DNA from: Adiantum capillus-veneris
Taxonomy: Eukaryota > Streptophyta > Polypodiopsida > Polypodiales > Pteridaceae
Assembly: GCA_014529385.2 (NCBI GenBank)
Contig: CM043960.1
Coordinates: 30,416,396 to 30,480,395 of the forward strand
Reading direction: 5' to 3'
DNA: 64,000 nt
A program made the translations under genes and the position numbers. The notes below the pieces were generated by a model, which was not told the origin of the DNA, ran no database searches, and was given only the letters and a program-made list of their open reading frames with translations. This document shows, piece after piece, positions 1 to 10,404 of the stretch. Numbering within the stretch: position 1 is the stretch's first letter; every line of letters begins with the position of its first letter.

Positions 1-1018
1 TAGGTCAGCTTTGTCAAAGTCAAAAAAAAACTTCCAAGATAAGATAGAGTCCTTACCTTCATCCATCCAAACAAGACAACAATTCAGTTAGCCTTGCATG
101 TGTTTTACAGGTATCAATGGACCATACCAGTTGTTATCCATGTCCATCTTACAAACTTTTTTCTACTTTAACAAGCTTAATGATATATTTGTATAAAATG
201 TTCTTCTTTTTCTCTTTTTCATATACCCAAGTTTCTAGCAAAAAATATTATTCTGATTAGAAGGCCGCCACCCCTTCTAATCCAAGTGTCATAGTCCCCT
301 ATCAAAATATCCTTCAAGATTAATGAAACTTACCATATCAATTAATAAAAGAAGCTATAAAAATTCCTTTTATAGTTCAAAAAAGTGTCAAGCTAGTTTA
401 TGTTTGTTTAGGTCAAATAAAGTTTATGCTCATCATGGTATATGGAATCCAAAACTTCCTTTAGTTTGTATATCTTTTGGCAGATAAATCTCTCAGCACA
501 TTAAGTGGCAAGGAGCCCTTGAAGTGAAAGCCATGAAGCTCTACAGAAAAAACGTGCCATTATGGTTTTTGTTCTAAACTTTATCTGTCTTTGTGATACA
601 AAGTATTGTAGCACTTTAACAAGACAACCAGTAATGAAATAGGCCCAGTATTCGTAAGCAATCGGAAAAAACCAAATAACTAAAGAATAGTTCAATACCC
701 ATATATAGCCGGTAGGCCAAGCCTCCCAAAATTTTACCATAAGCCAGAACAGAGCTAGTATCGATTCTTAAACAAGAAGATACCCGGCACCATATCATCC
801 CGATGCCAATCCAAGGGGCTCATACCCTACACCCACATATTATGGTGTAGAAGATAATGCAGTAAAAAACGGTCCCCTAGTGTATACTTACCTTAATTGG
901 GAGAGGTTCCTTAGTAAAAAAAGGGGGGTTGTTATTAAGCAGCAGCTGCAATAGATCTTTGATTCATTTTTTTTATAAATTTATACCTGCCAAGCGAATA
1001 TGACAAGTAAAAAACTAT
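1..1018. other. AT-rich non-coding DNA, no gene seen
   Basis: I see no coding region here. The short minus-strand reading frames have no recognisable motif and no codon continuity. A diverged relative of the repeats that begin at 1019 may start near 640. Confidence 0.6.
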
Positions 1019-1630
1019 TTAGTGAGTTGGTACAACAAACGTATGTAGCCGGGCCAACCATCCTCACACACAGTGCGCAATAAGTCAGATCGGCATTCCT
1101 CATATTCACATAGCCCACCCGATGGGTTTTACCAGGTTATCTTTTTTAAGAAATTGACAGTGATCATTAAGCCATGCTTATCAATCCAATCCCAAACTAT
1201 ACCTGCTCATGTAATTACCTCATTAAAGCCTGTCAAGTAATGAACCAGTACAGCATTGGTTAGCACTCGGGGAAAACACCCTGTTAATATTCGTGTATAG
1301 TAGGTAACAACAAGTGAATTCTAGGCTTAAGCCAGCCAAGCAATAACAACCCCAATTTTCATTTTCCATTACCAGTGGATGTAAGTGACAATTTTTACCG
1401 ACCATCCTTAACAACCTTTACCGTGCTGAGAGTAAAACAATAAACACACAGTGAGCATTCGTTTGCAGCCGGGCCAACCATCCCCACAGTTGGTTAAAGC
1501 AAGTGTAACCTAGGCCAAGCCAGTCAAGCGGCAACAACCCCACGGTACAATTTCCACTACCGACCATCCAATTTCTATCCATATTTACCATGCTGAGTAA
1601 AAACCTCACATAGTGAGCCAATGTATAGGG
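1019..1630. repeat. diverged direct repeats of about 190-220 bp
   Basis: Phrases recur in the same order: GCCGGGCCAACCATCC at about 1049 and 1469, then a block reading CTAGGC..AAGCCAG.CAAGC..CAACAACCCC at about 1320 and 1510, then GACCATCC..TTTACC.TGCTGAG at about 1400 and 1562. The copies are much diverged and have indels. They could be remnants of a degraded satellite or of an element's untranslated region; no coding capacity is seen. Confidence 0.5.
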
Positions 1631-2148
1631 CAGATGATGTCATATCACTCTTGTAGTAAAACAATCGTTTGCAATAAAACGGTTATTTTCAGTAGTAGTT
1701 AAGCAGAGTAACCAACCACCCCCCCTTTTTAAAATAAAATTGCAACGAAAAATAAAAGAGGCCAAGAGAGCAGACCTGCGTATTAGAAGCGGTGAGTTCC
1801 ATGCTTCAATGTCAAGACACAACAGAGTTTATACTAGGCACAATAAAAACCAAGCAAGGCTAAGTGAGGGCCTGAGAAGTGCCCTCACTTCTTTTTATAG
1901 AGGAAGGATGGAGTCGGCCCGCCAGATCCTGGTTCATGAGTACAATCTCCATGAGTGAACAGACAGCAATACACGATGGTGAGGCCGCCTACAATTCGCA
2001 TAGTGAGCCATTACGCCATCACGATAAGTAGATGGTAGTAGGGTAGTTATAAAAACCCCTTGGGTAAAAAGCCCATGTGTAGATAGTAGATACGGCCTTA
2101 GTCCCATGGTGAGGTGTAAAAAAAAAAAACTTATAACTTAAGTCTCAC

Positions 2149-2151
<3 letters not shown>
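1631..2151. other. non-coding DNA, no gene seen
   Basis: A 72-codon plus-strand frame at 1740-1958 shows no recognisable motif and may be chance. The rest is low-complexity AT-rich sequence. Confidence 0.5.
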
Positions 2152-2244
<93 letters not shown>

Positions 2245-2256
2245 GAGAGAGAGAGA
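2152..2256. repeat. (GT)n microsatellite, about 88 bp, then a short (GA)n
   Basis: An uninterrupted GT run at 2152-2239 is followed by GA at 2244-2256. The minus-strand Thr-His frame over it is an artefact. Confidence 0.98.
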
Positions 2257-2396
2257 GGAGTGCCCTACAAGAATCAACAACTAAAGTTGCCCCCAAGCTA
2301 CCTTTTTTTTGCTGCCTCATCAACAAAACATGATGCAATACGCAGCTAGTCATGACCTTGAGGATAGAGGCCTATTGTGTATCCTTAGAAGCTTGT

Positions 2397-2398
<2 letters not shown>

Positions 2399-2452
<54 letters not shown>
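2399..2452. repeat. (AG)n microsatellite, 54 bp
   Basis: Uninterrupted AG run. Confidence 0.98.
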
Positions 2453-2453
<1 letters not shown>

Positions 2454-2880
2454 ATGTCACCTTGTTTTGACTTGGTACAATACATAGTACATTGCAATCA
2501 TGACGTCCCAATTTTGCTAGCGTACCTCACAAAATACCCATAAGGGTTAGAATTTATGTAGATTGATGATCTCAATCTCATGTAGTAAAAATTTTAATCA
2601 CGTGTTGTTCCCTTTTAATGTTTGAAATAAAAACAAAAAACACGCAAGTTTCCTTACATGAGAGAGTTTGTGTAGTCCTCCCCAAACTTTATGATACGTG
2701 AAAATGTGCCATTCCCATGATCGCGCCGTGAAATTTCTAGTGCGTTTGTTTCTTTGGGTTGTTAATACCAAGTAAAGAGTTCAGAGGCTTTTAGATACCA
2801 TTCTATTTCAACCTTCATTTGCCAATTGTTGTAACCACTACAATGTTATCAGCTAAATCATTGTCAATGAGCTTGTCCAC

Positions 2881-3930
2881 ATGGCTCCTAGCATGTTAAT
2901 TAGCCATGATAGAGTTCTCGTGCATTTGTAAGGGTAACACATTTGGCAACACTCTCACCAATACGCTCAAGTAGCCAACTTCTTGTGTATCCTACTGACT
3001 TGGTACTACATTCCTTCTTTTGAGCATAGCCTTTTAGTCCAACCAAAAGAGCAATCCATGAGCCTTTTGCGGAAAAATAAGCGCACTTTGCATTTGTTTA
3101 AAATAGTCTGAGACTTCCTTACCACAATCATGTTGGACATATACTAGAATGAACACGCTCCAAGAGATGACACTCAAACTAAGAACTCATCAATAACTTT
3201 TTGTGCTTTCATGAGGGCACCACATTTGGCATACATAATGACCAAAAGATTACCAAGCATGACATGTTTCCTCAACATCCTTGACTAGAAATCTCTTCGT
3301 GGATTCTCACGTGTGTGAAGGTTTTGTGTGAGGCCACAAGCTTTCAAGAAGTCAAAAAAATTGGAGTATGGTCAGATGGCATTGTCGTGGATCTCCTACC
3401 ATTGTGAACATGCCTTGCCAGCCCAAAAATGTCAACCATGCAATCGTAGTTCTCTTTGTCTTAGGTGATGCCATATTCTTCCCTCATGCTATCAAAAAGA
3501 ACTTGGCTCAACCTAAGTGACTACATGCATTGAGCACACTAAAAGAAAAGTGATTACGGTTAGGGAGATAGGTGTTGCATTCAGCAAAAACAGTCCACGA
3601 CTTCCTCAGCAAGCCCTTACTAGGCATATCCTCCTATACGAGCACTCTAAGAGACTTTGTATGGTGAGAAACCTTCACTTCACATCTGATTTCTTGCCAA
3701 AACCATGTTGGGTATATTGTGCAATCAATGCACTCCAACAGATGACATTTTGCATAGAAAGATAATTCACAACTTTTTACGCTTTTGTAAGGGCACTACA
3801 TTTGGCATACATCTCAATCAAAGCCCTACCAAGAACAACATCTCTCTGAACATCCCCTAACCAGCACATATATCATGTATTCTCTCACCCACGCATAGGT
3901 GCTTGCATCTATGGAGAGGCATTCACTTTG
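2881..3930 (-). pseudogene. PLS-class pentatricopeptide-repeat (PPR) pseudogene
   Basis: Read on the minus strand, 3930 downward, the sequence gives typical land-plant PPR text broken by stops and frameshifts. Near 3840-3640 are DVVLG.ALIEMYAKC.ALTKA and VICWSALIAQYTQHGFGK. Near 3570-3420 are VLNACSHLG and SMREEYGIT followed by YDCMVDIFGLA. Near 3360-3060 are FLKACGLT, LGNLLVIMYAKCGALMKAQ and QHDCGKEVSDYFKQMQS. Proteins of this family bind organellar RNA and guide editing or processing, but this copy cannot encode one. It is cut at 3930 by the LTR of gypsy element A, in the middle of a QMQS.(G)LSP-type repeat. No DYW domain was found. The link to PPRs is strong; the exact ends are approximate. 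Confidence 0.82.
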
Positions 3931-5069
3931 TGTAATGGAAATGGCTTATGAACTTTGAAAATAGCGGAATTAAGAGAATTCGAGTGAGCATTTTTGTGAG
4001 ATTACTTTGAGAACATAGGGGGTGAACTTAATTGATGGTAGCAACATAAACATAGTACTTAATTAACTTGGCATGAGCAATAATTTTGCAAGAGAGAGAG
4101 TATTAGAGAACACGACAATAGGTGAGGACCTGATTTACTTGGAGTCAGTCCCCCCTCCAGAAGGTGTTTGTATTATAGATTCTCCCATCAAGAGAGACTT
4201 GATACAATACAATCTTTGTGTTCCTTGTGACCTAGGTGATGCAATGAAGATGGAAAGCTTCATGCATCACAAGCATACCATAAACTTTGCAAAAAGTATT
4301 AACTATCCCAAGCCTCAGTCCCAAGGCCTCAAACACCTTCGAAGGTGGAGCTAGCGGGGAATGAGTAGGGAAGAGGAAGAAGAATCATCCATAGGAAAAA
4401 GAAATAGATCCTCACTTATCATCACTCTTCTTGCTTAGCATAACATAATAGCATACTAATGAAGATGAAGAAGATGGAAAGCTTAAGCATTGAAGCAATA
4501 GGATTCAAGCACATCATGAGGGCCACATGTGGACGATCATTTGAACATGTGTCTTTTATGCTTCTTACATCATTTGGATTGAATTGAATACTTGAAGCAC
4601 TCAGTCAATCAATCATGGAAGCCGTTGATGTCTCTTGAGAGTTTATCTTTGAATTGAACACTTCAAGAACCTTAGTCATTTTAAGCATAAAAATCACCTC
4701 AAGCGTTGGGAAAGGTTCCCACAAACAAATTTAAGCACTTTAGTTAGCAAGCCGACAAGCACCTCATGCTTGGGTAGGGTTCCCACCTCAAGGTCAGCCC
4801 TAGCTTTCCTAAGGTCAAAGGACTTTTTCACACTAACTTTTGAGGTCTTTAATGAAGCGAACCCTAAGCTCTTTAAGCTCCATTAGGTAGCATTGCTCTT
4901 TAACATACCATCTCTCATTATGACCCCGTTAACCTTGGCCCCGTGTTGAGACAGATCCATAAGCACATGTCTATATTCTAACCCTTGTTCTTGTTTATTC
5001 TCCCACATTAAATGATCGGTTTAATATGAGAAAATCATTTGGATTGGTTAGATATTAGATTTTATGACA
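3931..5069 (-). repeat. 3' LTR of gypsy A
   Basis: On the minus strand it begins TGTCATAAAATC at 5069 and ends at 3931 (plus-strand TGTAATGG), so it has TGT...ACA-type ends. It matches, with divergence and indels, the solo LTR at 14549-16178 and the 5' LTR from 20634. The plus-strand frame at 4073-4354, which recurs at 20776-21048, is LTR sequence and not a gene. Confidence 0.8.
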
Positions 5070-5592
5070 TTACCTCTCTCTTGAAATCATAATTGTCTTC
5101 GACTATGAGGTAGAAAAGATAAAGTCTTAGTCATTAATCTACGTTTTTTAGCGGGTAGAGGATCCCTTTTCACCCTGCGACATCATTCCAGAATGGATGA
5201 CTAGTCTATTTGGTGCTTGGGAGACATAGCTATCGCAAGCATGTCTGCTCTTTAGTCCATATCATACTCCCAAAGTAGAGTGAAAAATTCTACTTGGTAT
5301 TTGAGTGACGTCGTCATCACAAACATGATTCTTAGCATGCATACTATTTAATTTTATGCACAAAAAAGGATTAGTCTTAGAAGACAAAAACATTGTTCAT
5401 TTAGAAAGCATTTACATTTGCTTACTCTAGTGCAGCATTGTAAGCATTGGTAAGGTTCATACTATCCTTAAGATGTATTCCTTGCATCCATCTAGCATCT
5501 TCAAAAGCATAGTTTTTGAACTTAATAAGATACCATCAGATAATCTTACCATGCCGTAGTACCTTGTCTTCATGCCAAAGGATAGCTTCAGG
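4997..5592. repeat. 596-bp direct duplication, copy 1
   Basis: It matches 7754-8349 over the same 596-bp length, with about a dozen substitutions by eye and no indel noticed. It contains the terminal 73 bp of the gypsy A LTR, the polypurine tract, the 3' untranslated region and the chromodomain end of pol (minus strand). The PLE begins directly after it. Confidence 0.93.
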
Positions 5593-6580
5593 ATAGCTTC
5601 TGCGTATCTCCAAGAAAAACCCTTCCCTCCGCACAGTCTCCTTTTCACATTTGACGTGACCTCTCTCTACCCTAGCATCCCCATATCCCAAGGTCTTCTA
5701 GCCCTTAGAAGTTCTATCACTAACCATTTTGATAATCCAAAAACGGAGTGCATCATCTCACTTGCCACCCTAATCCTCTCACACCATTATCTTTGCTTCA
5801 AAGATAAAGTGTGGAAACAAATAAAAGGCACGGCTATGGGGTCAAACTTTGCAGTGGTTTATGCTTGCCTATTTCTCTGTCACTTAGAAAAACACTCACA
5901 ACCCCAACCTAGCTTATTATAAAAGATTCATAGATGATGTGTTTAGAATCTGGACAGGCATGCTTAGCACATTCTCCAAAGCACGAGACTCCTATGCCGC
6001 CCCTCTACAAAAGCATATAGTGATCACCCCTGTCATCTCCACCTTCGAAGCCACTATCCTGGATGTCCATTTTCATAAAGGACATTGATTTAGCCAATGT
6101 GGCATCCTAAACTCTAACTGCCACCAAAAGCCACTAAACTCTTACCAATACATACCTTGGATCTCTTGGCACCCTCTCCACCAGAATTTGGCTTTTATAA
6201 AAGCAGAACTCAGACGATATATCATTAGAGAGAGCACCTCAAAGGGCTTCTCAAGCCTAAGAAACATCTTCTTTCAAAGGCTTCTTTACAGGGGATATCC
6301 TAGAGGACTTTTGATAAAAGTCTTTTGCTCAATCTCTTACCAGGAGAGACCTTCTCTTTTAAGAAAAACTCCAAAAACCAAAAAAGTTCTCCCCATTATC
6401 TTGAAACTTCCTTTTTCACCAGAAACTCGGAAACTTAATCCTACCCTAACCATTGGAAAACCTCTCCACCTAGCATGCAGCCTTTCCCCCACCCTTGCTC
6501 ATCTTGACAAACCCACCCTTTGTTGGACTAATGGCCCTAATTTAAGCTCTATCCTAACTAGAGCCTTAGAACCACATTGA
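5593..6580 (+). pseudogene. Penelope-type reverse transcriptase remnant
   Basis: RT motif A reads FTFDVTSLYPSIP, with its catalytic Asp. Motif B reads IKGTAMGSNFA, the Penelope form. After a frameshift near 5900, motif C reads YKRFIDDVFRIW with both Asp. Downstream, ILDVHFHKG, the QKPLNSYQYIPW block, FIKAELRRYI and the terminal GPNLSSILTRAL match the usual PLE order. The copy is inactive: N-terminal RT is absent (truncated at 5593), the frame breaks near 5905, and a stop occurs near 6086 just after FHKG. The last frame (6188-6580) ends at EPH and stop with no C-terminal GIY-YIG cassette. The upstream residues at 5572-5592 belong to the target copy, not to the PLE. Confidence 0.8.
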
Positions 6581-6948
6581 AGAACATTTCTTTCCCTTTA
6601 TATTTTACCCTACCCTAACACCCATTTTTGTGTTTTGCAGGAATACGCCCATAACTTCACATACTTGGGCCACCCCTACTTGGCCATTTCCTTAGTTTAT
6701 TTTGAGCCTCCCCCAACAAGGCACCTCGACTTACCTCGGTTCAATGTACTCCCTCTTTGCATTGATCTCATGACGTAAAGAAAAACCCCATACCACCAAC
6801 TACCCTTTACCATTGAAAGCTTTTTGGCTATAACTTGTGGATGTAAGAAAGCCCCTAACCCTCTCTTGATGTTGAAATCATTACCACCTACCTACTTTTC
6901 ACTATAAGTTTTTTTCTGCCCAAACATTTGTTATGGTAATATTGTCCC

Positions 6949-6952
<4 letters not shown>

Positions 6953-7019
<67 letters not shown>
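6953..7019. repeat. (CT)n microsatellite, 67 bp
   Basis: Uninterrupted CT run within the untranslated part of the PLE. Confidence 0.98.
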
Positions 7020-7022
<3 letters not shown>

Positions 7023-7480
7023 AACCCCCATCCATCCCCATCCTCCCTATATTACACACACTAACCCCCACCCTCGCAGTTTCCCCCTCTCTCTCCTTCG
7101 CTCCGGTTGCAATGCACTTGAACCACGTTGCCTTTAACTAAGCAGTCTCCCCCTCTCTCACTGACTTTAGTTACAATCGACAGCCTTTAAGACAAGCAGT
7201 AAAAAATAATAATTTTATCCTCAAAAAATTTTACTCTCAAAGTTTTTACCTTCGAACCGTTTAGAACCTGGATACTTTCTACTAACCTCTCCTTCCCCTT
7301 TATACCCCTTGATAAAACCTTCCTGGAACACCACCACCACCACCCCCCTCCACAATCCCCCCCTCTTTTAGGGGAGACATCTCCCTAAATATTAGCCTCT
7401 GCCCTCACCCCCTTCCCCTTAATCTCTCTACAAATCTTCAAAATTACAAACCCCTTTTAGACACAATTTCCCAAACAAAT

Positions 7481-7481
<1 letters not shown>

Positions 7482-7520
<39 letters not shown>
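7482..7520. repeat. C39 homopolymer
   Basis: An uninterrupted run of C within the PLE untranslated region, followed by TCCTCTCTCT. The length may be inexact, since such runs are error-prone in sequencing. Confidence 0.9.
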
Positions 7521-7523
<3 letters not shown>

Positions 7524-7605
7524 TCTCTCTCTCTTGTCATTCCCCAACCCACCTCCTATATAAACTCCCCCTCCCTCTTTTGAACTCCTTTTAAAACCCA
7601 CTACC

Positions 7606-7645
7606 ACCACTAATGAGCTCCTCACGGAGCGAAACGCGTTTGGTT
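7606..7645 (+). ncRNA. degenerate minimal type-I hammerhead ribozyme of the PLE
   Basis: The parts occur in correct order and spacing. Stem I strand ACCA is at 7606-7609. Core CUAAUGA (consensus CUGAUGA) is at 7610-7616. Stem II is GCUCC 7617-7621 pairing GGAGC 7626-7630 around the loop UCAC. Core GAAA is at 7631-7634. A tiny stem III has C7635 pairing G7638 plus A7634 pairing U7639. The predicted cleavage follows U7640, and the stem I partner UGGU is at 7641-7644. PLEs are known to carry type-I hammerheads with a very short stem III, so the context supports the call. The G-to-A change in the core (7612) should cripple cleavage. No second copy was seen, as expected for a 5'-truncated element. 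Confidence 0.7.
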
Positions 7646-7753
7646 CCCCTCTTAATCTAACCCCTCTCAACCCTTAACCTAACCCCGGCCTAAACCCTTT
7701 TACCTTACGCTTTAATTTAAGTGCTATGCACGCTTGATATATTTCTACCATTG

Positions 7754-8349
7754 ATTCTCCCACATTAAATGATCGGTTTAATATGAGAAAATCATTTGGG
7801 TTGGTTAGATATTAGATTTTATGACATTACCTCTCTCTTGAAATCATAATTGTCCTCGACTATGAGGTAGAAAAGATAAAGTCTTAGTCATTAATCTACG
7901 TTTTTTAGCAGGTAGAGGATCCCTTTTCACCCTGCGACATCATTCCAGAATGGATGACTAGTCCATTTGGTGCTTGGGAGACGTAGCTACCGCAAGCATG
8001 TCTGCTCTTTAGTCCATATCATACTCCCAAAGTAGAGTGAAAAATTCTACTTGGTATTTGAGTGACGTCGTCATCACAAACATGATTCTTAGCATGCATA
8101 CTATTTAATTTTATGCACAAAAAAGGATTAGTCTTATAAGACAAAAACATTGTTCATTTAGAAAGCATTTACATTTGCTTACTCTAGTGCAACATTGTAA
8201 GCATTGGTAAGGTTCATACTATCCTTAAGCTGTATTCCTTGCATCCATCTAGCATATTCAAAAGCATAGTTTTTGAACTTAATAAGATACCGTCAGATAA
8301 TCTTACCATGCCGTAGTACCTTGTCTTCATGCCGAAGGATAGCTTCAGG
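7754..8349. repeat. 596-bp direct duplication, copy 2
   Basis: Second copy of 4997-5592. It starts at ATTCTCCCACATT and ends at AGCTTCAGG, after which the sequence continues without break into the integrase C-terminus of gypsy A. Its first 73 bp are a duplicated LTR edge. Confidence 0.93.
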
Positions 8350-8358
8350 TTGTAGCAC
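8180..8358 (-). pseudogene. gypsy A chromodomain (C-terminus of pol)
   Basis: Minus-strand text includes [12 protein letters not shown], then a TGA stop, then RYLIKFKNYAFE and ARWMQ. This is the chromodomain pattern (..PEEIL..R.....Y.VKWKGY...A.WE) that tethers chromovirus integrases to chromatin. It is out of frame with the integrase frame that ends at 8345. The same domain is present in duplication copy 1. Confidence 0.7.
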
Positions 8359-9692
8359 CTCTCTTGGTCTTCAATTTATGGAGGTCTTCAATAATTGGTT
8401 CTCTTGGTGGATCTCCTTTGTAGGGCTTAAGTAGGCTCACATGAAAAGCATTGTGTATGATCCAATGGTTGGGCAACTTGAGTTGATAAGCCATGTCATT
8501 GATTGGTTTCAACATTTGAAAAGGACCATAGTATCTTCTTGCTAATTTAGCATAATACTTTAGATGGCCCTTAGGATTTTTGCCCATCGTTTGCCTCAAT
8601 CAAGCCTTGGGAAACTTAAGTAAGACCCAATCATTTTCTTTGAACGTTAAGGCCCTTTTGTGCTTGTAAGTAGTAGCTTTTTGCCTTTGTTGAGAGATGG
8701 ATATAGCCTCCTTAACCTTTTGAAAAGATTCTTGTAGGTCACAACTATACTCATCAGCAACGAAGATCTTCCCATGTATTTTAAGTAGCAAGGGACTTTT
8801 AGGTCTTCCCTCTATGATCTCAAAAGGTACTTTTATCGTAGTACTATGGACAGTATTATTGTACACATACTCTACAAGGGGTAAGTACTTCTCCCATTGT
8901 GAGCGTGATCTACTTCTGTAACATAAGTCTTTAGTAGATCGAGTATTGTAAGATTGGCTATCTCACTTTGGTCATCCATTTGTGGGTGATAGGCCGAAGA
9001 GAAATTCAATCTTGTACCTAGATTTTCAAAGAGAAATTCAATCTTGTACCTAGATTTTCAAAGAGACCTTTCCAAAAATTACTGGTCATTCTAGGATCTC
9101 TATCTGACACGATGGATGTTGGTAATCCATGGTGTTTGAAAATTTGAGATATGAAGATGGTTGCCATTTGGTGTGCCTTAATAGTTTTTTTGACAGGAAT
9201 AAAATGTGCTTGCTTGCTAAACCTGTCGACTATTGTCCATATTCCCATATTCCCATGGATAGACTTAGATAATTCAAAGATAAAATCCATGGATATACTC
9301 TCCCATGGTGAATTAGGGATTGACAATGGCTGAAGTAATCCAGGTTTCTTTCCTCTATCATACTTAGTCTTTTGGCATACCACACTTTTTGAAACATACC
9401 CTTGTATGTCCACTTTCATGGTAGGCCAATAGAAGTATGTCTCTACTCCTCAAAGAGTAGGTTGAATGTCTCTATGCCCCGCATAGGGAGGAGCATGGGA
9501 TTCATACATGACTTTATCACGAAGGGAGTGGGTAACACATAGCCTATTTCCATGGAGAAGATAACCATCCTGCAAGGTAAATGGTTCCTCTTTCTTCCCC
9601 AAAGCAAGGGCTGAGATTACATCTTTAAAGTCAGGGTCAGTAGCATCCTCATCTATCATAGAAGATAGATCATCGTGAGTTGCTATAGACAC
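8345..9692 (-). pseudogene. gypsy A integrase
   Basis: The frames lie in consecutive blocks on the minus strand. 9450-9692 carries the zinc-binding N-terminus, ending in YAGHRDIQPTL. 9018-9419 carries the second zinc cysteines and the catalytic core, with SMDFIF and VSDRDPRM supplying two Asp. The Glu is in DDQSEIANL at about 8970-8990, a frame outside the long blocks. 8600-8866 and 8345-8599 carry the C-terminal part, including YYGPFQML and [14 protein letters not shown] 32-bp tandem duplication at about 8999-9062 shifts the frame after NFSLKI. The copy is plainly inactive. Confidence 0.85.
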
Positions 9693-9707
9693 CGCATTGA
9701 CTTTTGG

Positions 9708-10373
9708 TCATCGTGAAAGTGCATCAGTCACTTGATTGTGCTTACCAGCAATGTGAGCAATATGGAAATCAAATTGCGAAAGAAAATTTTCCCACCTCAT
9801 TTGTTTGTCGGAAAGCTTGGTTTGCGTCATGAAGTACTTGAGACTTTGGTGGTATGTTCGTAAAATGAATGGAGTCCCCAATAAATAGTGCTTCCATGTG
9901 TCTAGGGCATGTAGAACAACTAAAATCTCTTTCTCATAAATGCCCAAGACCCTTTCATCCGTATTGAGCCTTCGGCTCTCATATGCTATGGCATGCCCTT
10001 CTTGAAGCAAGACTGCTCCAAGGCAATCACCACAAGCATCACATTGGATCTCAAATGGCTTTGAGAGATCCAGAAGCATGAGGACTGGTTGAGAGGTAAG
10101 CTTCTCTTTGAGCTTGTCAAAAGCATTTTGCTCCTTAGCAGTCCTTGAATACTTAACATTCTTCTTTGTTAAGTCATGTAATGGTCCTGCTATTTGAGAA
10201 AATTTTGCTATGAAGTGTCTATAGTATGCACACATACCAATAAAGCTTCTTAGTTCATGTAGATTCCTTGGATTAATCCATGCTTGTATTACCTCTAACT
10301 TTGATGGATCCATACGGATACCATCTTGAGAAATAATATGACCTAAGTATTGAATCCGTATGTGTGTGGATTA
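9708..10373 (-). pseudogene. gypsy A RT thumb and RNase H
   Basis: It begins with LGHIISQDGIRMDPSKLEVI, then LRSFIGMCAYYRHFI (RT connection), then RNase H with IQCDACGDCLGAVLLQ, YEKEILVVLHALDTWKHYL and ITDALSR-like text (QVTDALSR). The TDHQSL site reads RTYHQSLKYF, so one expected Asp is replaced. At its upstream edge, about 10373, the minus-strand homology stops and the inverted palm segment begins. Confidence 0.85.
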
Positions 10374-10404
10374 TTGAGCATAAACCATATCACTATCAAA
10401 AATA

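Larger units (their letters stand above)
5593..7753 (+). mobile_element. 5'-truncated Penelope-like element (PLE)
   Basis: This insertion splits the two 596-bp copies and has the same orientation throughout: an RT remnant at 5593-6580, then an untranslated region with (CT)n, a C39 run, a hammerhead-like motif and telomere-like C-rich motifs. PLEs are retroelements whose RT is nearest to telomerase RT; 5' truncation is common for them. No GIY-YIG endonuclease domain follows the RT. That would fit the endonuclease-deficient (Athena/Coprina-like) lineages, or simple loss in a degenerate copy. It is not an LTR or LINE RT: the order and spacing of the motifs below are Penelope-type. Confidence 0.75.

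Noticed and set aside
1740-1958. 72-codon plus-strand frame as a small basic protein
   Set aside because: No motif, no supporting context, and it sits between non-coding repeats.
2138-2543. Thr-His and Arg-Glu repeat proteins
   Set aside because: These are microsatellite translations.
4073-4354. 93-codon frame repeated at 20776-21048 as a possible conserved small gene
   Set aside because: Both lie in copies of the gypsy A LTR, the solo LTR has the same sequence with breaks, and no domain is recognised.
6952-7019. regular short repeats as a CRISPR array
   Set aside because: All such tracts here are simple dinucleotide repeats without spacers, in a eukaryotic genome.
4997-8349. 596-bp repeats as LTRs, or as terminal repeats of the PLE
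   Set aside because: They contain the chromodomain, polypurine tract and only the first 73 bp of the gypsy A LTR, and copy 2 runs on into gypsy A integrase. They are duplicated target.
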